Source of the DNA: Thalassospira lucentensis
Lineage (GTDB): Bacteria > Pseudomonadota > Alphaproteobacteria > Rhodospirillales > Thalassospiraceae
NCBI RefSeq assembly: GCF_032921865.1
Contig: NZ_CP136684.1
Span: forward strand, 4,502,501-4,566,500
Direction: 5' to 3'
Length of the DNA: 64,000 nucleotides
A program made the translations under genes and the position numbers. Below the pieces are notes generated by a model, which was not told the DNA's origin, did no database searches, and saw nothing but the letters and a program-made list of their open reading frames with translations. Shown piece by piece: positions 1-8,385 of this stretch. How positions within the stretch are numbered: position 1 is the first letter of the stretch; each line of letters begins with the position of its first letter.

Positions 1-1
1 C

Positions 2-106
2 GCGATGAACAGGGACCCGCGCTTTGCCCATTCGCCCAAGGGTGAAGTGCTGCGCGCCGGTAGCCGTCCGGTTGCCGATCCCACCTTCCCGCAGGCAGGA
101 GAATGA
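2..106 (+). CDS. cydA: Cytochrome bd quinol oxidase subunit I, C-terminal end (partial)
   Basis: The open frame runs from the left edge to TGA at 104-106 and encodes the last 34 residues of a longer protein, ending in a hydrophilic Pro/Gly-rich tail (..VADPTFPQAGE). Too little is present to identify it by domain. It is assigned by position: it directly precedes and overlaps a bd-oxidase subunit II gene, and subunits I and II of CydAB/CioAB are almost always encoded in that order. Subunit I would carry the quinol site and hemes b558, b595 and d in the inner membrane, but none of those residues are in the window. Confidence 0.7.
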   Translation, partial: AMNRDPRFAHSPKGEVLRAGSRPVADPTFPQAGE

Positions 107-108
107 TC

Positions 109-1101
109 ATGGATTATCAACTGATCTGGGCCCTGCTGATTGCGGTTGCCGTTTTTGCCTATGTCACGCTTGATGGCTTTGATCTTGGCATCGGCATTCT
201 GTTTCCCTTTATCAAGGACCCTGCCAAACGCGGCAGGATGATGAATACGGTTGCCCCTGTGTGGGATGGCAATGAAACCTGGCTGGTGCTGGGCGGTGGC
301 GGGCTTTATGCCGCCTTCCCGCTGGCCTATTCATTGCTGATGACCGCGTTTTACATTCCGGTTTTCACCATGCTTCTGGCCCTTGTGTTTCGCGGGGTCG
401 CGTTCGAATTCCGGTTCAAAAGCCGCGATCACCAAAAACACTGGGACTTTGCCTTTTCCGCCGGGTCGATCATTGCCGCCGCGATGCAGGGTGCGATGCT
501 GGGCGCCTTTATTGAAGGGATTGTGGTTGAAAATGCCAAATTCGTTGGCGGCCCGTTTGACTGGCTAAGCCCGTTTTCGGTGTTCTGCGCATCCGCCGTT
601 GTGGTCGGCTATGCCCTGCTTGGCACTGGCTGGCTGATCATGAAGATGGAAGGCAATTTTCAGGGACGTTTGCGTGGCCTTGCCAAGCCTGCGGTCATCT
701 GGATGGCGGCCAATCTTGGTGTGGTGTCGCTGATGACAAGCTATATCCACCCGGCTTATGCGGCGCGCTGGTTTGATATGCCAAACCTGTTTTTCCTGGC
801 CCCGATCCCGATTGTCACGGCCGGTCTGCTTTTCTGGCTCTGGCATGCGGTAAAGCACCGCGAAAAGACGGTATTTGGCATTACACTTGGAATTTTCTTC
901 CTGTGTTATGCCGGGTTCGGCATCACGCTTTATCCCAATATCGTCCCGCCGATGATTGATTTCAGGACCGCCGCCGCACCGGATAACAGCCTGTCCTTCA
1001 TGCTGGTCGGTGCTGCCATCCTGATCCCGATCATCCTGGCCTATACCGCCTATGCCTATTGGGTATTCCGGGGCAAGGTCGGGGATGAAGGATATCACTG
1101 A
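109..1101 (+). CDS. cydB: Cytochrome bd-type (cyanide-insensitive CioB class) quinol oxidase subunit II
   Basis: Integral membrane subunit of the bd-type terminal oxidase that passes electrons from quinol to O2 without pumping protons. The protein (about 330 aa) is almost entirely hydrophobic helices and carries the family's N-terminal signature, with YVTLDGFDLG in the first helix, then the NTVAPVWDGNETWLVLGGG block and a FRGVAFEFRFK segment. The length fits the short CioB/CydB class. Two starts are possible, ATG at 103 (overlapping the upstream TGA) and ATG at 109. AGGAGA at 97-102 lies 6 nt before 109 and none before 103, so 109 is preferred. It is translationally linked upstream to the cydA tail and downstream to a tiny DUF2474 gene by a TGATG overlap, so the three form one operon. 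Confidence 0.95.
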   Translation: MDYQLIWALLIAVAVFAYVTLDGFDLGIGILFPFIKDPAKRGRMMNTVAPVWDGNETWLVLGGGGLYAAFPLAYSLLMTAFYIPVFTMLLALVFRGVAFEFRFKSRDHQKHWDFAFSAGSIIAAAMQGAMLGAFIEGIVVENAKFVGGPFDWLSPFSVFCASAVVVGYALLGTGWLIMKMEGNFQGRLRGLAKPAVIWMAANLGVVSLMTSYIHPAYAARWFDMPNLFFLAPIPIVTAGLLFWLWHAVKHREKTVFGITLGIFFLCYAGFGITLYPNIVPPMIDFRTAAAPDNSLSFMLVGAAILIPIILAYTAYAYWVFRGKVGDEGYH

Positions 1102-1226
1102 TGTCCTTAGCACCATCCCCAAAAATCCGGCGTGTTCTTTGGTTTATCGGGCTCTATGCCGGGGGCATCCTTGTGATCGGGGCCTTGTCGCTTTTGCTGC
1201 GCAGCCTGATCACCGGGATTTCCTGA
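1101..1226 (+). CDS. Small DUF2474-type subunit of the bd oxidase (41 aa, CydX-like)
   Basis: A 41-codon gene whose ATG shares its A with the TGA of cydB (TGATG). The product starts MSLAPSPKIRRVLWFIGLYA and continues as one hydrophobic helix (about residues 13-36) with a short basic N-terminus. This fits the single-span DUF2474 proteins that follow cioB in many Proteobacteria, which are thought to play the role of CydX/CydH in assembling or stabilising the oxidase. What is seen: size, one membrane span, overlap with cydB, and a terminator about 60 nt downstream. The functional role is from family context, not from a motif. Confidence 0.8.
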   Translation: MSLAPSPKIRRVLWFIGLYAGGILVIGALSLLLRSLITGIS

Positions 1227-1288
1227 AAGGACCCGGTCACAAATACCGGATGTAACCGTCTACCTGCTGACACTTGTCAGCAACTCCG

Positions 1289-1328
1289 GCCCGGCAGAAA
1301 GGTCCCCCACCCCTGCCGGGCTTTTTTA
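1289..1328 (+). terminator. Intrinsic terminator after the bd oxidase operon
   Basis: CCCGGCAG (from 1290) pairs with CTGCCGGG (1313-1320) and is followed by C and six Ts (1322-1327). It lies 60 nt after the DUF2474 stop and just before the stop of the convergent cupin gene. Confidence 0.85.
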
Positions 1329-1342
1329 TTCGGGTCTACTGA

Positions 1343-1741
1343 TCATTGGCCCAGATAATCGCTGTCCTCGACCTTTTCCAGCCAGTCGACCAGCGATCCG
1401 TTGACGGATTCCGCAATTGCGATATGGGTCATCGCGGTTTTATCGGTCGCCCCATGCCAATGCTTTTCCCCCGGTTCGAACCAGACGATATCGCCGGGGC
1501 GGATTTCTTCGCGGGGCCCGCCTTCACGCTGCGCCCAGCCAAGGCCGCTTGTGATGATCACGGTCTGGCCTAGCGGATGGGTGTGCCATGCGGTGCGGGC
1601 ACCCGGTTCAAACGTTACGATGGCACCGCCGACGCGCGCCGGATCGGTGGTTTGAAACGGACTGTCGATCCGGACCGTACCGGTAAAGTAATCCAGCGAT
1701 CCCTTGGTCGATGCCTTTGATGCGTTGCGTTGGATGTTCAT
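1343..1741 (-). CDS. Small Mn/Fe cupin of the hydroxynitrile-lyase-like family
   Basis: A 132-aa single-domain cupin. Both cupin motifs are visible: [14 protein letters not shown] around residues 48-60 and [17 protein letters not shown] around 82-98. The metal ligands fall at H53, H55, Q59 and H94, with further conserved H96 and H106. From memory this is the ligand set and numbering of the Mn-cupin hydroxynitrile lyase of Granulicella tundricola, and relatives are often annotated as (R)-mandelonitrile lyase-like cupins. The natural substrate of such proteins is generally unknown. It ends 12 nt past the oxidase terminator and lies downstream of, and in the same direction as, the aminotransferase at 1774-2991 (32-nt gap), so the two may be co-transcribed. 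It could equally be a generic detoxification or sugar-binding cupin. Confidence 0.8.
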   Translation of the reverse strand: MNIQRNASKASTKGSLDYFTGTVRIDSPFQTTDPARVGGAIVTFEPGARTAWHTHPLGQTVIITSGLGWAQREGGPREEIRPGDIVWFEPGEKHWHGATDKTAMTHIAIAESVNGSLVDWLEKVEDSDYLGQ

Positions 1742-1773
1742 GGTGATCCTTCGGCTGTGTTTCGCAATACGCC

Positions 1774-2991
1774 TTACTGATTGTGCACCCGCCGGATCAG
1801 CAAGGCCAGACGTTCGATGCCATCGCGAATGCGATCGGCCTTTTCCGTCGCGAAGCTGAGGCGCGCTGTATTACGGCCCGTGTGGTCACAGAAAAAGGCC
1901 TGACCGGGGACGAAGGCGACCTTGGCGTCGTGCAGGGCCTGTTCCAGCAACTGGCGACTATCGATATTTTCCGGCAGGGTCAGCCAGATGAACATCCCGC
2001 CTTCGGGTCTTGTATAGGACACGGTTTCGGGCATGAATTCGTCAAGGGCGGCCAGCATCGTATCGCGTTTGGCGCGATAGGCATCGCGGGTGGTATCCAG
2101 ATGCCCCGGAAACAGTTTGCGTGCCGCACGCAGGGCGACTTCCTGATTGATGGTCGACACATGCAGATCGCCGGCCTGCTTCATCAGAACCAACCGTTCG
2201 ATCACCGGACGCGGCGCACAGACCCACCCGATCCTAAGGGCTGGCACCAGCGTTTTGGAAAATGTGCCAAGCTGAATGACGGTTCCGGCCTGCGGATCGC
2301 CGTTGGTTTCATCAAGGGCAAGCAACGATGGCAAAACATCGCCTTCGTAGGACAGCTTGCAATAGGCCGCGTCTTCAAGAATGACCGCACCATATTTACG
2401 CGCAACTTCAAGCACCGCAAGACGCCGATCAAGACTATAGGACCGCCCGGTCGGGTTCTGAAAATCCGGCGCCAGATAGGCAATGCGCACACCACGTTCA
2501 AAGACAGCTTCGAGTTCGGCAATCACCGGGCCATCCTCATCCATATTCATCCCGACATAGGTCGGACGACGCATGGAAAAGGCCTGCATCGCGCCAAGGT
2601 AGCTTGGTTTTTCCACGACGATTTCACGCCCTGGTTCCAGTAGCAGACGGGCAAGCATATCAAGCCCCTGCTGCGCGCCACAGGTAATCAGGATGTTATC
2701 AATCCCGCGCACCGCCCCGCTGGCGGCCAGATCATCGGCAATCCATTGACGAAGCGCGGGCAGGCCTTCGCTGATGGAATATTGCAGGCTTTTGCGACCG
2801 GCAACCTCGTCGGTCGTCAGATCGCCATAGATGGCATTGAAATCGGCCAGCGGGAAAAGCGATGGATCAGGCACGCCCCCGGCAAAGGAAATGATTTCCG
2901 GCCGGTCGGCCACTTTAAGCAAATCACGGATTTCGGAAGCGGTAAGCGCACGGGCATCACGAACGATCAGGTCATTCCATTGGACAGTCAT
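1774..2991 (-). CDS. PLP-dependent aminotransferase of the LysN/2-aminoadipate (MocR-type AAT) group
   Basis: A fold-type I aminotransferase (class I/II), 405 aa, without the N-terminal GntR helix-turn-helix found in MocR fusions. Visible elements are the [11 protein letters not shown]-terminal segment of the LysN-like group, QNPTG near residues 178-182, the ED pair at 206-207 that contacts the PLP pyridine, and GTFSKT with the Schiff-base lysine at K246. Such enzymes transaminate 2-aminoadipate, aromatic or branched amino acids; the exact substrate cannot be read here. It is divergent from the M20-astA-astD-astB operon, sharing a 230-bp AT-rich spacer with strong inverted repeats. It could therefore take part in arginine or ornithine nitrogen removal, since no standard astC is nearby. 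That link is inference. Confidence 0.85.
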   Translation of the reverse strand: MTVQWNDLIVRDARALTASEIRDLLKVADRPEIISFAGGVPDPSLFPLADFNAIYGDLTTDEVAGRKSLQYSISEGLPALRQWIADDLAASGAVRGIDNILITCGAQQGLDMLARLLLEPGREIVVEKPSYLGAMQAFSMRRPTYVGMNMDEDGPVIAELEAVFERGVRIAYLAPDFQNPTGRSYSLDRRLAVLEVARKYGAVILEDAAYCKLSYEGDVLPSLLALDETNGDPQAGTVIQLGTFSKTLVPALRIGWVCAPRPVIERLVLMKQAGDLHVSTINQEVALRAARKLFPGHLDTTRDAYRAKRDTMLAALDEFMPETVSYTRPEGGMFIWLTLPENIDSRQLLEQALHDAKVAFVPGQAFFCDHTGRNTARLSFATEKADRIRDGIERLALLIRRVHNQ

Positions 2992-3002
2992 GGGGCTTCT
3001 CT

Positions 3003-3048
3003 TTAGGTCAGTGTTGTTGCCATTATTTGGTAAGAAAGACTGACCTAA
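3003..3048. promoter_or_regulatory. Perfect 10-bp inverted repeat in the ast divergent promoter region
   Basis: TTAGGTCAGT (3003-3012) is matched by ACTGACCTAA (3039-3048) with 26 nt between. It starts 11 bp before the ATG of the minus-strand aminotransferase, so it could be a two-site operator or a hairpin in that gene's 5' UTR overlapping the ribosome-binding region. The regulator is unknown. Confidence 0.55.
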
Positions 3049-3073
3049 ATCAAGTTTATTTTTCTAAGGATGT

Positions 3074-3092
3074 TAATTTTGAAATAAAATTA
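3074..3092. promoter_or_regulatory. AT-rich palindrome between divergent ast-region genes
   Basis: TAATTTT (3074-3080) and AAAATTA (3086-3092) form a perfect inverted repeat around GAAAT. It lies in the low-GC spacer between the aminotransferase and the M20-ast operon, where both promoters must be. Its form is compatible with a dimeric helix-turn-helix regulator such as the Lrp/AsnC protein at 10820-11281, but nothing proves that pairing. Confidence 0.4.
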
Positions 3093-3222
3093 CCTTTGCG
3101 CTTTTTACTCGCCCGCATGTAATTCCGTTTCCATCCCCCGATCCCGCACCACCTGCCGGGCGTTTTTTGGCACCATAAACCCAATAATCAATCAACAATG
3201 TCAAAACGTCCCAAAGGTTATC

Positions 3223-4464
3223 ATGACCGAATATGCAAAGTTTCAGCCCTGGCTCGACTGGCTTGATCAGCGTTTCGACAAAACGCTTGATCGCCTGAAA
3301 TCGTGGTCGGCGATCAATAGTGGCACGGGCAATATCAACGGTCTTGACCGGATGCGTGACGCCATTCTGGATGCCTTTGCCGAACTTGACGCCACAACCT
3401 CCGTCATCGACCTGCCCGATGGCGAAGCAGTCGCCGCGGACGGCAGCATCGCGCCCGTGTGCTATGGCAAGCTTTTGCATTTTTCCAAACGGCCACAGGC
3501 CCCGGTTCGGGTTTTGCTGTGCATTCATTATGACACGGTCTTTGCCATCGACAGTGCCTTTCAAACCCCGCGCCTGATCGATGAAAACACCTTGAATGGG
3601 CCGGGTGTTGCCGATGCCAAAGGCGGCATCCTGACGATCCTCAATGCCTTAAGCGCACTGGAACGAAGCCCGTTTGCGGGTGGCATCGGCTGGGACGTGA
3701 TCCTGAACCCGGATGAAGAAACCGGCTCCATCGGATCAGCCCCGTTTCTGGCAGAGCGCGCCCGTACCGCCGATTTCGGCATGTTGTATGAACCGGCACT
3801 GGAAGACGGCACCCTTGCCGGGGCACGCAAGGGATCAGGCAACTTTTCCGTCCGGATCAAGGGGCGCGCCGCCCACGCGGGGCGCGAATTCCATTCCGGG
3901 CGCAGTGCGATGGTCGCGGCCAGTGACTGCGTCATGCGCCTTGATCAGCTTAACGGCAAGGTTGGCGAGGCCACATTCAATATTGGCAAGATCGATGGCG
4001 GCGGGCCGGTCAATGTCGTGCCCGATAGCGCCGTGGTACGCTTTAACGTTCGGGTTTCAAACCATGACGAACGCCATCAGGCAGAAAATGAAATTGCCGA
4101 TGTCATTGCCGCGATCAATCAGCGTGACGGCATCACGGCCGAACTGCATGGCCAGTTTGGCCGCGCGCCAAAACCAATGGCTGGCAGGACCAGGGCGCTT
4201 TTTGAATGGGTGCGCGAGCTCGGTCATGACCTTGATCTGGACATCTCATGGAAGGCAACGGGGGGCTGTTGCGATGGCAACAATCTGGCCGAGGCCGGAT
4301 TACCCAATATCGATACCCTTGGGGTACGCGGTGGCCTGATCCATTCCGATCAGGAATTTGTGAAGCTCGACAGTTTGATCGAACGGGCAAAGCTTTCGGC
4401 CCTGATCCTGATGAAAGCCGGTTCAGGCGATCTACCCGACGCATTGAAAAAGACGGAGATATAA
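3223..4464 (+). CDS. M20-family zinc hydrolase (carboxypeptidase G2/ArgE-like), candidate succinylglutamate desuccinylase substitute
   Basis: A 413-aa M20 metallopeptidase. The di-zinc motif is complete: H102-x-D104 in HYDTV, D131 in VADAKGG, E165-E166 in NPDEETGS (catalytic base and ligand), E190 in YEPAL and H374 in GLIHSDQEF; the dimerisation lid domain lies at about 205-315. It is closest in style to carboxypeptidase G2-like proteins, which hydrolyse N-acyl-glutamates. It is the first gene of an operon with astA (4-nt gap), astD and astB. The AST pathway needs a hydrolase that splits N-succinylglutamate into succinate and glutamate. The usual AstE is a different (M14) family and is not in this cluster, so this protein is a good candidate for that step. 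An aminoacylase or peptidase role cannot be excluded. Confidence 0.85.
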   Translation: MTEYAKFQPWLDWLDQRFDKTLDRLKSWSAINSGTGNINGLDRMRDAILDAFAELDATTSVIDLPDGEAVAADGSIAPVCYGKLLHFSKRPQAPVRVLLCIHYDTVFAIDSAFQTPRLIDENTLNGPGVADAKGGILTILNALSALERSPFAGGIGWDVILNPDEETGSIGSAPFLAERARTADFGMLYEPALEDGTLAGARKGSGNFSVRIKGRAAHAGREFHSGRSAMVAASDCVMRLDQLNGKVGEATFNIGKIDGGGPVNVVPDSAVVRFNVRVSNHDERHQAENEIADVIAAINQRDGITAELHGQFGRAPKPMAGRTRALFEWVRELGHDLDLDISWKATGGCCDGNNLAEAGLPNIDTLGVRGGLIHSDQEFVKLDSLIERAKLSALILMKAGSGDLPDALKKTEI

Positions 4465-4468
4465 AATC

Positions 4469-5488
4469 ATGATGCGTGTCCGCCCCGCCCGTATGAGCGA
4501 CCTTGACCGGCTGGTTGATCTGGCATCCTCGGCCAGCAAGGGTCTGACCACCCTTCCGGCCAATCGTGACGTGCTTGAAGCCCGCATCACTGAAAGCATC
4601 GAGGCCTTCGGGGCAGATATCGACGGCCCCGGTGGTGAAAGCTATTTCATGGTTCTCGAAGATACCGCCAATGGCAAGGTCGCAGGCACCTGCGCGATCT
4701 ATGCCGGGGTCGGGTTATCAAAGGCCTTCTATAACTACAAAATCCTGAAACTGACGCAATATTCGCATGAACTGAATGTCACGGTGACGTCACGCCTGCT
4801 GACCCTTGTGAACGATTATCAGGGTGCTACCGAGGTGGGCACACTTTACCTTGACCCGGACTATCGCAAGGACGGCAACGGGCAGCTTCTGGCGCGGTCG
4901 AGATACCTGTTGATGGGGTGCTTCAAGGAACGGTTTTCGAAAATGGTCATGGCCGAAATGCGCGGCTGGCAGGATGAAAACGGCAAATCACCGCTATGGG
5001 AAGCCTTGGGATCGCATTTCTTCAATATCCCGTTCCCCGATGCCGATTACATTTCGGGGATTGGCAATAACCAGTTCATTGCCGACCTGATGCCGAAATA
5101 TCCGATCTATATCGAAATGCTGCCCAAGGCAGCACAGGATGTGATCGGCAAAACCCATGATGAAACGCGCCCGGCACTGAACCTTTTGAAAAAGGAAGGT
5201 TTCCGGTTTTCAAATGCGGTCGATATTTTTGATGGCGGACCCTGCGTTGATGTCCGGCTTGATGACATCCGCACCATCCGTCATTCCAAAATCGCTACCA
5301 TCCGCAAAATTGTTGATCGCAGCCCGTCTATGGAACGCCACCTTGCCTGCACGCTGGAACTTCGCGGCTATCAGGCAAGCTGGCTTTATATGACGGTCGT
5401 GAATGGTACGCATGTCGATCTGGATCGTGACCAGGCCGAAATTCTTGGGCTGCACGCTGGCGATCAGATCCGTTTTGTCACCGATTAA
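4469..5488 (+). CDS. astA: Arginine N-succinyltransferase
   Basis: Transfers succinyl from succinyl-CoA to L-arginine, the first step of the ammonia-producing AST route of arginine breakdown in the cytoplasm. The 339-aa length matches AstA, and typical AstA blocks are visible: the N-terminal MRVRPARMSDLDRLVDLA, ESYFMVLED, GTLYLDPDYRKDGNG with the acyl-CoA-binding GNAT-like loop (about 125-145), and the FNIPFPDADYISG region. The start is one of two adjacent ATGs (4469 or 4472) after GGAG at 4456-4459. It follows the M20 hydrolase by 4 nt and precedes astD by 18 nt, so it sits in the middle of an operon. A single subunit is present, unlike the AruF/AruG pair of Pseudomonas. Confidence 0.95.
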   Translation: MMRVRPARMSDLDRLVDLASSASKGLTTLPANRDVLEARITESIEAFGADIDGPGGESYFMVLEDTANGKVAGTCAIYAGVGLSKAFYNYKILKLTQYSHELNVTVTSRLLTLVNDYQGATEVGTLYLDPDYRKDGNGQLLARSRYLLMGCFKERFSKMVMAEMRGWQDENGKSPLWEALGSHFFNIPFPDADYISGIGNNQFIADLMPKYPIYIEMLPKAAQDVIGKTHDETRPALNLLKKEGFRFSNAVDIFDGGPCVDVRLDDIRTIRHSKIATIRKIVDRSPSMERHLACTLELRGYQASWLYMTVVNGTHVDLDRDQAEILGLHAGDQIRFVTD

Positions 5489-5506
5489 ACCGCAGGAGCA
5501 GGCATC

Positions 5507-6991
5507 ATGATGACCCAGAAATCAAATCCCGCCCTGTTCATCAATGGCACATGGCAAACCGGCAATGGCAAAGCGTTTCACGCCGAGAACCCGGCCAATG
5601 GCAATATCATCTGGCAGGGTAATTCCGCCAGCCCCGATGATGTTATCGCTGCGATCATAGCGGCACGAAATGCCTTTCCGGCATGGGCAAAACGCGACCT
5701 GAATGAACGGATCGAAATCCTTGAACGGTTTGCCGGGTTGCTCAATGATCACAAGGACACACTGGCACGCACCATCAGCCTTGATGCCGGAAAGCCGCAT
5801 TGGGAGGCCCTGACCGAAATCGGCGCAATGGCTGGCAAGATCGCGATTTCGATCAAGGCCTATCATGATCGCACCGGCACCCGCCACGGCGATGCGCCGG
5901 GCGGCGGACAGGCGATCTTGCGCCATAAACCCCATGGGGTGGTTGCGGTCTTTGGTCCCTATAACTTTCCCGGCCACCTGCCGAACGGCCATATCGTCCC
6001 GGCCCTTCTGGCGGGCAATTGCGTGGTGTTCAAGCCATCCGAACTGACCCCGCTCGTCGCCGGGGAAACCGTAAAGCTTTGGCAACAGGCCGGATTGCCC
6101 GACGGAGTTTTGAATCTTGTGCAGGGCGAACGCGATACCGGTATTGCCTTGGCGCAGCATCCTGGTATTGACGGACTGTTCTTTACCGGCAGTGTTCCGA
6201 CCGGACGCCATTTGCATCATGCCTTTGCCGGGCAGATGGACAAAATCCTGGCCCTGGAGCTTGGCGGGAATAATCCGCTTGTGATATGGGACGCCGCCGA
6301 TCTCGATGCCGTCGCCCATCATACCGTCATGTCGGCCTTTATCACGGCGGGGCAGCGTTGCACCTGTGCGCGCCGCCTGATCGTGCCATCCGGCGCAAGG
6401 GGCGATGCAATGATCACCGCGATCAATGATTATTGCGACAGGCTGATCGTTGGCGCACCGGATGATGATCCCGAACCCTTTATGGGGCCTGTGATTTCCA
6501 ACCGGGCGGCCGATGGCCTTATCGCGGCACAGGCGAAACTTGTTGCCGATGGGGCCAAAATCATCCGCGAAATGACGCGTCCCGATCCTGCCCGCCCGTT
6601 CCTGACACCAGGTCTGATTGACGTGACCGATGTAAAGGATCGCGCGGACGAGGAACTGTTTGGCCCGCTCCTGCAAATCATCCGGGTCGATCACTTTGAC
6701 GATGCGATCCGTGAAGCCAACAATACCCGTTTTGGCCTTGCCGCCGGGTTGCTGTGCGATGACGCCAGACTTTGGCAACGCTTCATCCATGAAAGCCGCG
6801 CCGGGATCGTCAACTGGAACAAGCAACTGACCGGCGCATCAAGTGCCGCCCCGTTTGGCGGCATTGGTGAAAGTGGCAACCACCGCCCATCCGCCTATTA
6901 CGCTGCCGATTATTGCGCATGGCCGGTCGCAACCCTTCAGACCGACAAACTGGTCGCCCCCGATGCCGCCCCCAAAGGAGTACGCCCATGA
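5507..6991 (+). CDS. astD: N-succinylglutamate 5-semialdehyde dehydrogenase
   Basis: NAD(P)-dependent oxidation of succinylglutamate semialdehyde to succinylglutamate, the fourth AST step. The 494-aa protein is a full-length aldehyde dehydrogenase. Visible are the cofactor-binding [19 protein letters not shown] block (about 144-162), ELGGNNPL with general base E251, and the catalytic cysteine C285 in GQRCTCARR. The [19 protein letters not shown] stretch is characteristic of AstD within the family. The start follows GCAGGAG 8-10 nt upstream; ATG at 5507 and 5510 are both possible. It overlaps the next gene, astB, by ATGA at 6988-6991, so the two are translationally coupled. Confidence 0.95.
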   Translation: MMTQKSNPALFINGTWQTGNGKAFHAENPANGNIIWQGNSASPDDVIAAIIAARNAFPAWAKRDLNERIEILERFAGLLNDHKDTLARTISLDAGKPHWEALTEIGAMAGKIAISIKAYHDRTGTRHGDAPGGGQAILRHKPHGVVAVFGPYNFPGHLPNGHIVPALLAGNCVVFKPSELTPLVAGETVKLWQQAGLPDGVLNLVQGERDTGIALAQHPGIDGLFFTGSVPTGRHLHHAFAGQMDKILALELGGNNPLVIWDAADLDAVAHHTVMSAFITAGQRCTCARRLIVPSGARGDAMITAINDYCDRLIVGAPDDDPEPFMGPVISNRAADGLIAAQAKLVADGAKIIREMTRPDPARPFLTPGLIDVTDVKDRADEELFGPLLQIIRVDHFDDAIREANNTRFGLAAGLLCDDARLWQRFIHESRAGIVNWNKQLTGASSAAPFGGIGESGNHRPSAYYAADYCAWPVATLQTDKLVAPDAAPKGVRP

Positions 6992-8343
6992 CCCGATACG
7001 CCATCGAAGCCAATTTTGACGGTCTGGTCGGCCCGACGCATAATTATGCCGGGTTAAGCTTTGGCAATGTCGCATCAACCAGCAACGCCAGCACCCTTTC
7101 CAACCCGAAAGCCGCAGCCCTTCAGGGCCTGACCAAGATGAAGGCCCTGCATGACATGGGCTTTGTGCAGGGCGTGCTGCCGCCTCATGAACGCCCGCAT
7201 ATAAAGACTCTGCGCGATGTTTTCGGCTTTGGCGGATCGGATGGCGATGTTCTGGCCTCGGCCTGGAAAACCAATCCGAACCTTGTTCTCGCGGCATCAT
7301 CGGCATCCCCGATGTGGACGGCCAACGCCGCAACCGTTTCGCCCAGCGGTGATACCGATGATGGCAAGGTGCATTTCACCCCGGCCAATCTGTGCGCGAT
7401 GTTCCACCGATCCATCGAACATCCGGTGACGGGTCGTGCACTTGCCGCGACATTCGCCAATCCCGATCATTTTACCCATCATCCCGCCCTGCCCGGCACG
7501 GATCATATGGGGGACGAGGGCGCGGCCAACCATACCCGTTTTTGTGGCGAACATGGTTTGCATGGGGTCGAATTTTTCGTTTATGGCCGTCACGCTTTTG
7601 ATCCGGGTAAAACCCGGCCAAACCGTTATCCGGCGCGCCAGACGTTCGAAGCCAGCAGCGCGATAGCACGCCATCATGGCCTATCGGAAAACGGTGTCGT
7701 CTATGCGCAGCAGAACCCGGACCTGATTGATGCCGGGGTCTTTCATAATGACGTGATTTCGGTCGGCAATGCCAATGTGCTGTTCCATTACGAGGACGCC
7801 TTTGTCGACACGCCCGCCGTCATCAACGACATCCGGCGCAAGATGGACGGCATTGCCGATTTCACCAGCATTGAAGTGCCCAAAAGTGCGGTGCCGCTTT
7901 CCGACGTGATCAAAAGCTACCTGTTCAATTCACAGCTTTTGCGCCTACCGGAAAATGGTCAGATGATGCTGATCCTGCCGACCGAAGCCGAAGAAACCAT
8001 ATCGGTCCGCGATTACCTTTATGACCTGATCGGCAAGGGCAATACGCCAATCAGACAGATCAAGTTTTTCGACCTGCGCCAAAGCATGCGCAATGGCGGT
8101 GGCCCTGCCTGCTTGCGGCTGCGCGTCGCCCTGACCGAGGAAGAACTTGCCGCCACTAACCAACAAAGCCTGATTGACGATCAACGCTTTGCCGAACTGA
8201 CAGGCTGGGTCGAAAAACATTATCGCGACCGGCTAAGCGCTGATGATTTCCGCGATCCAACGCTTCTGAACGAAGTCCGGACAGCGCTTGATGAGCTGAC
8301 GCAACTTCTTGACCTTGGCCCGATTTACGATTTCCAGCGATAG
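6988..8343 (+). CDS. astB: N-succinylarginine dihydrolase
   Basis: Hydrolyses N2-succinylarginine to succinylornithine, CO2 and two NH3, the second AST step. A longer in-frame reading exists from 6913, but ATG 6988 is chosen because AAAGGAG lies 7 nt upstream, it forms an ATGA overlap with astD, and it gives the family N-terminus ([17 protein letters not shown]). The resulting 451 aa matches AstB. The guanidino-modifying (pentein) fold is indicated by blocks such as [24 protein letters not shown] and HNDVISVGN, where the catalytic His/Asp/Cys set of AstB normally lies; a late [13 protein letters not shown] segment carries the C-terminal cysteine. It is the last gene of the operon and is followed by a hairpin shared with the convergent lipoprotein gene. 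Confidence 0.95.
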   Translation: MTRYAIEANFDGLVGPTHNYAGLSFGNVASTSNASTLSNPKAAALQGLTKMKALHDMGFVQGVLPPHERPHIKTLRDVFGFGGSDGDVLASAWKTNPNLVLAASSASPMWTANAATVSPSGDTDDGKVHFTPANLCAMFHRSIEHPVTGRALAATFANPDHFTHHPALPGTDHMGDEGAANHTRFCGEHGLHGVEFFVYGRHAFDPGKTRPNRYPARQTFEASSAIARHHGLSENGVVYAQQNPDLIDAGVFHNDVISVGNANVLFHYEDAFVDTPAVINDIRRKMDGIADFTSIEVPKSAVPLSDVIKSYLFNSQLLRLPENGQMMLILPTEAEETISVRDYLYDLIGKGNTPIRQIKFFDLRQSMRNGGGPACLRLRVALTEEELAATNQQSLIDDQRFAELTGWVEKHYRDRLSADDFRDPTLLNEVRTALDELTQLLDLGPIYDFQR

Positions 8344-8345
8344 AA

Positions 8346-8385
8346 GAAATAGCGAAGGTGCAGGCGAGTGCGCTTTCGCTATTTC
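8346..8385. terminator. Hairpin between convergent astB and lipoprotein genes
   Basis: GAAATAGCGAA (8346-8356) pairs perfectly with TTCGCTATTTC (8375-8385). It starts 2 nt after the astB stop and overlaps the stop codon of the minus-strand gene. The symmetric position suggests a bidirectional terminator, although no long T run follows on either side. Confidence 0.55.

Noticed and set aside
5522-6826. 434-codon minus-strand open frame
   Set aside because: It is antisense to astD, whose active-site motifs are intact on the plus strand.
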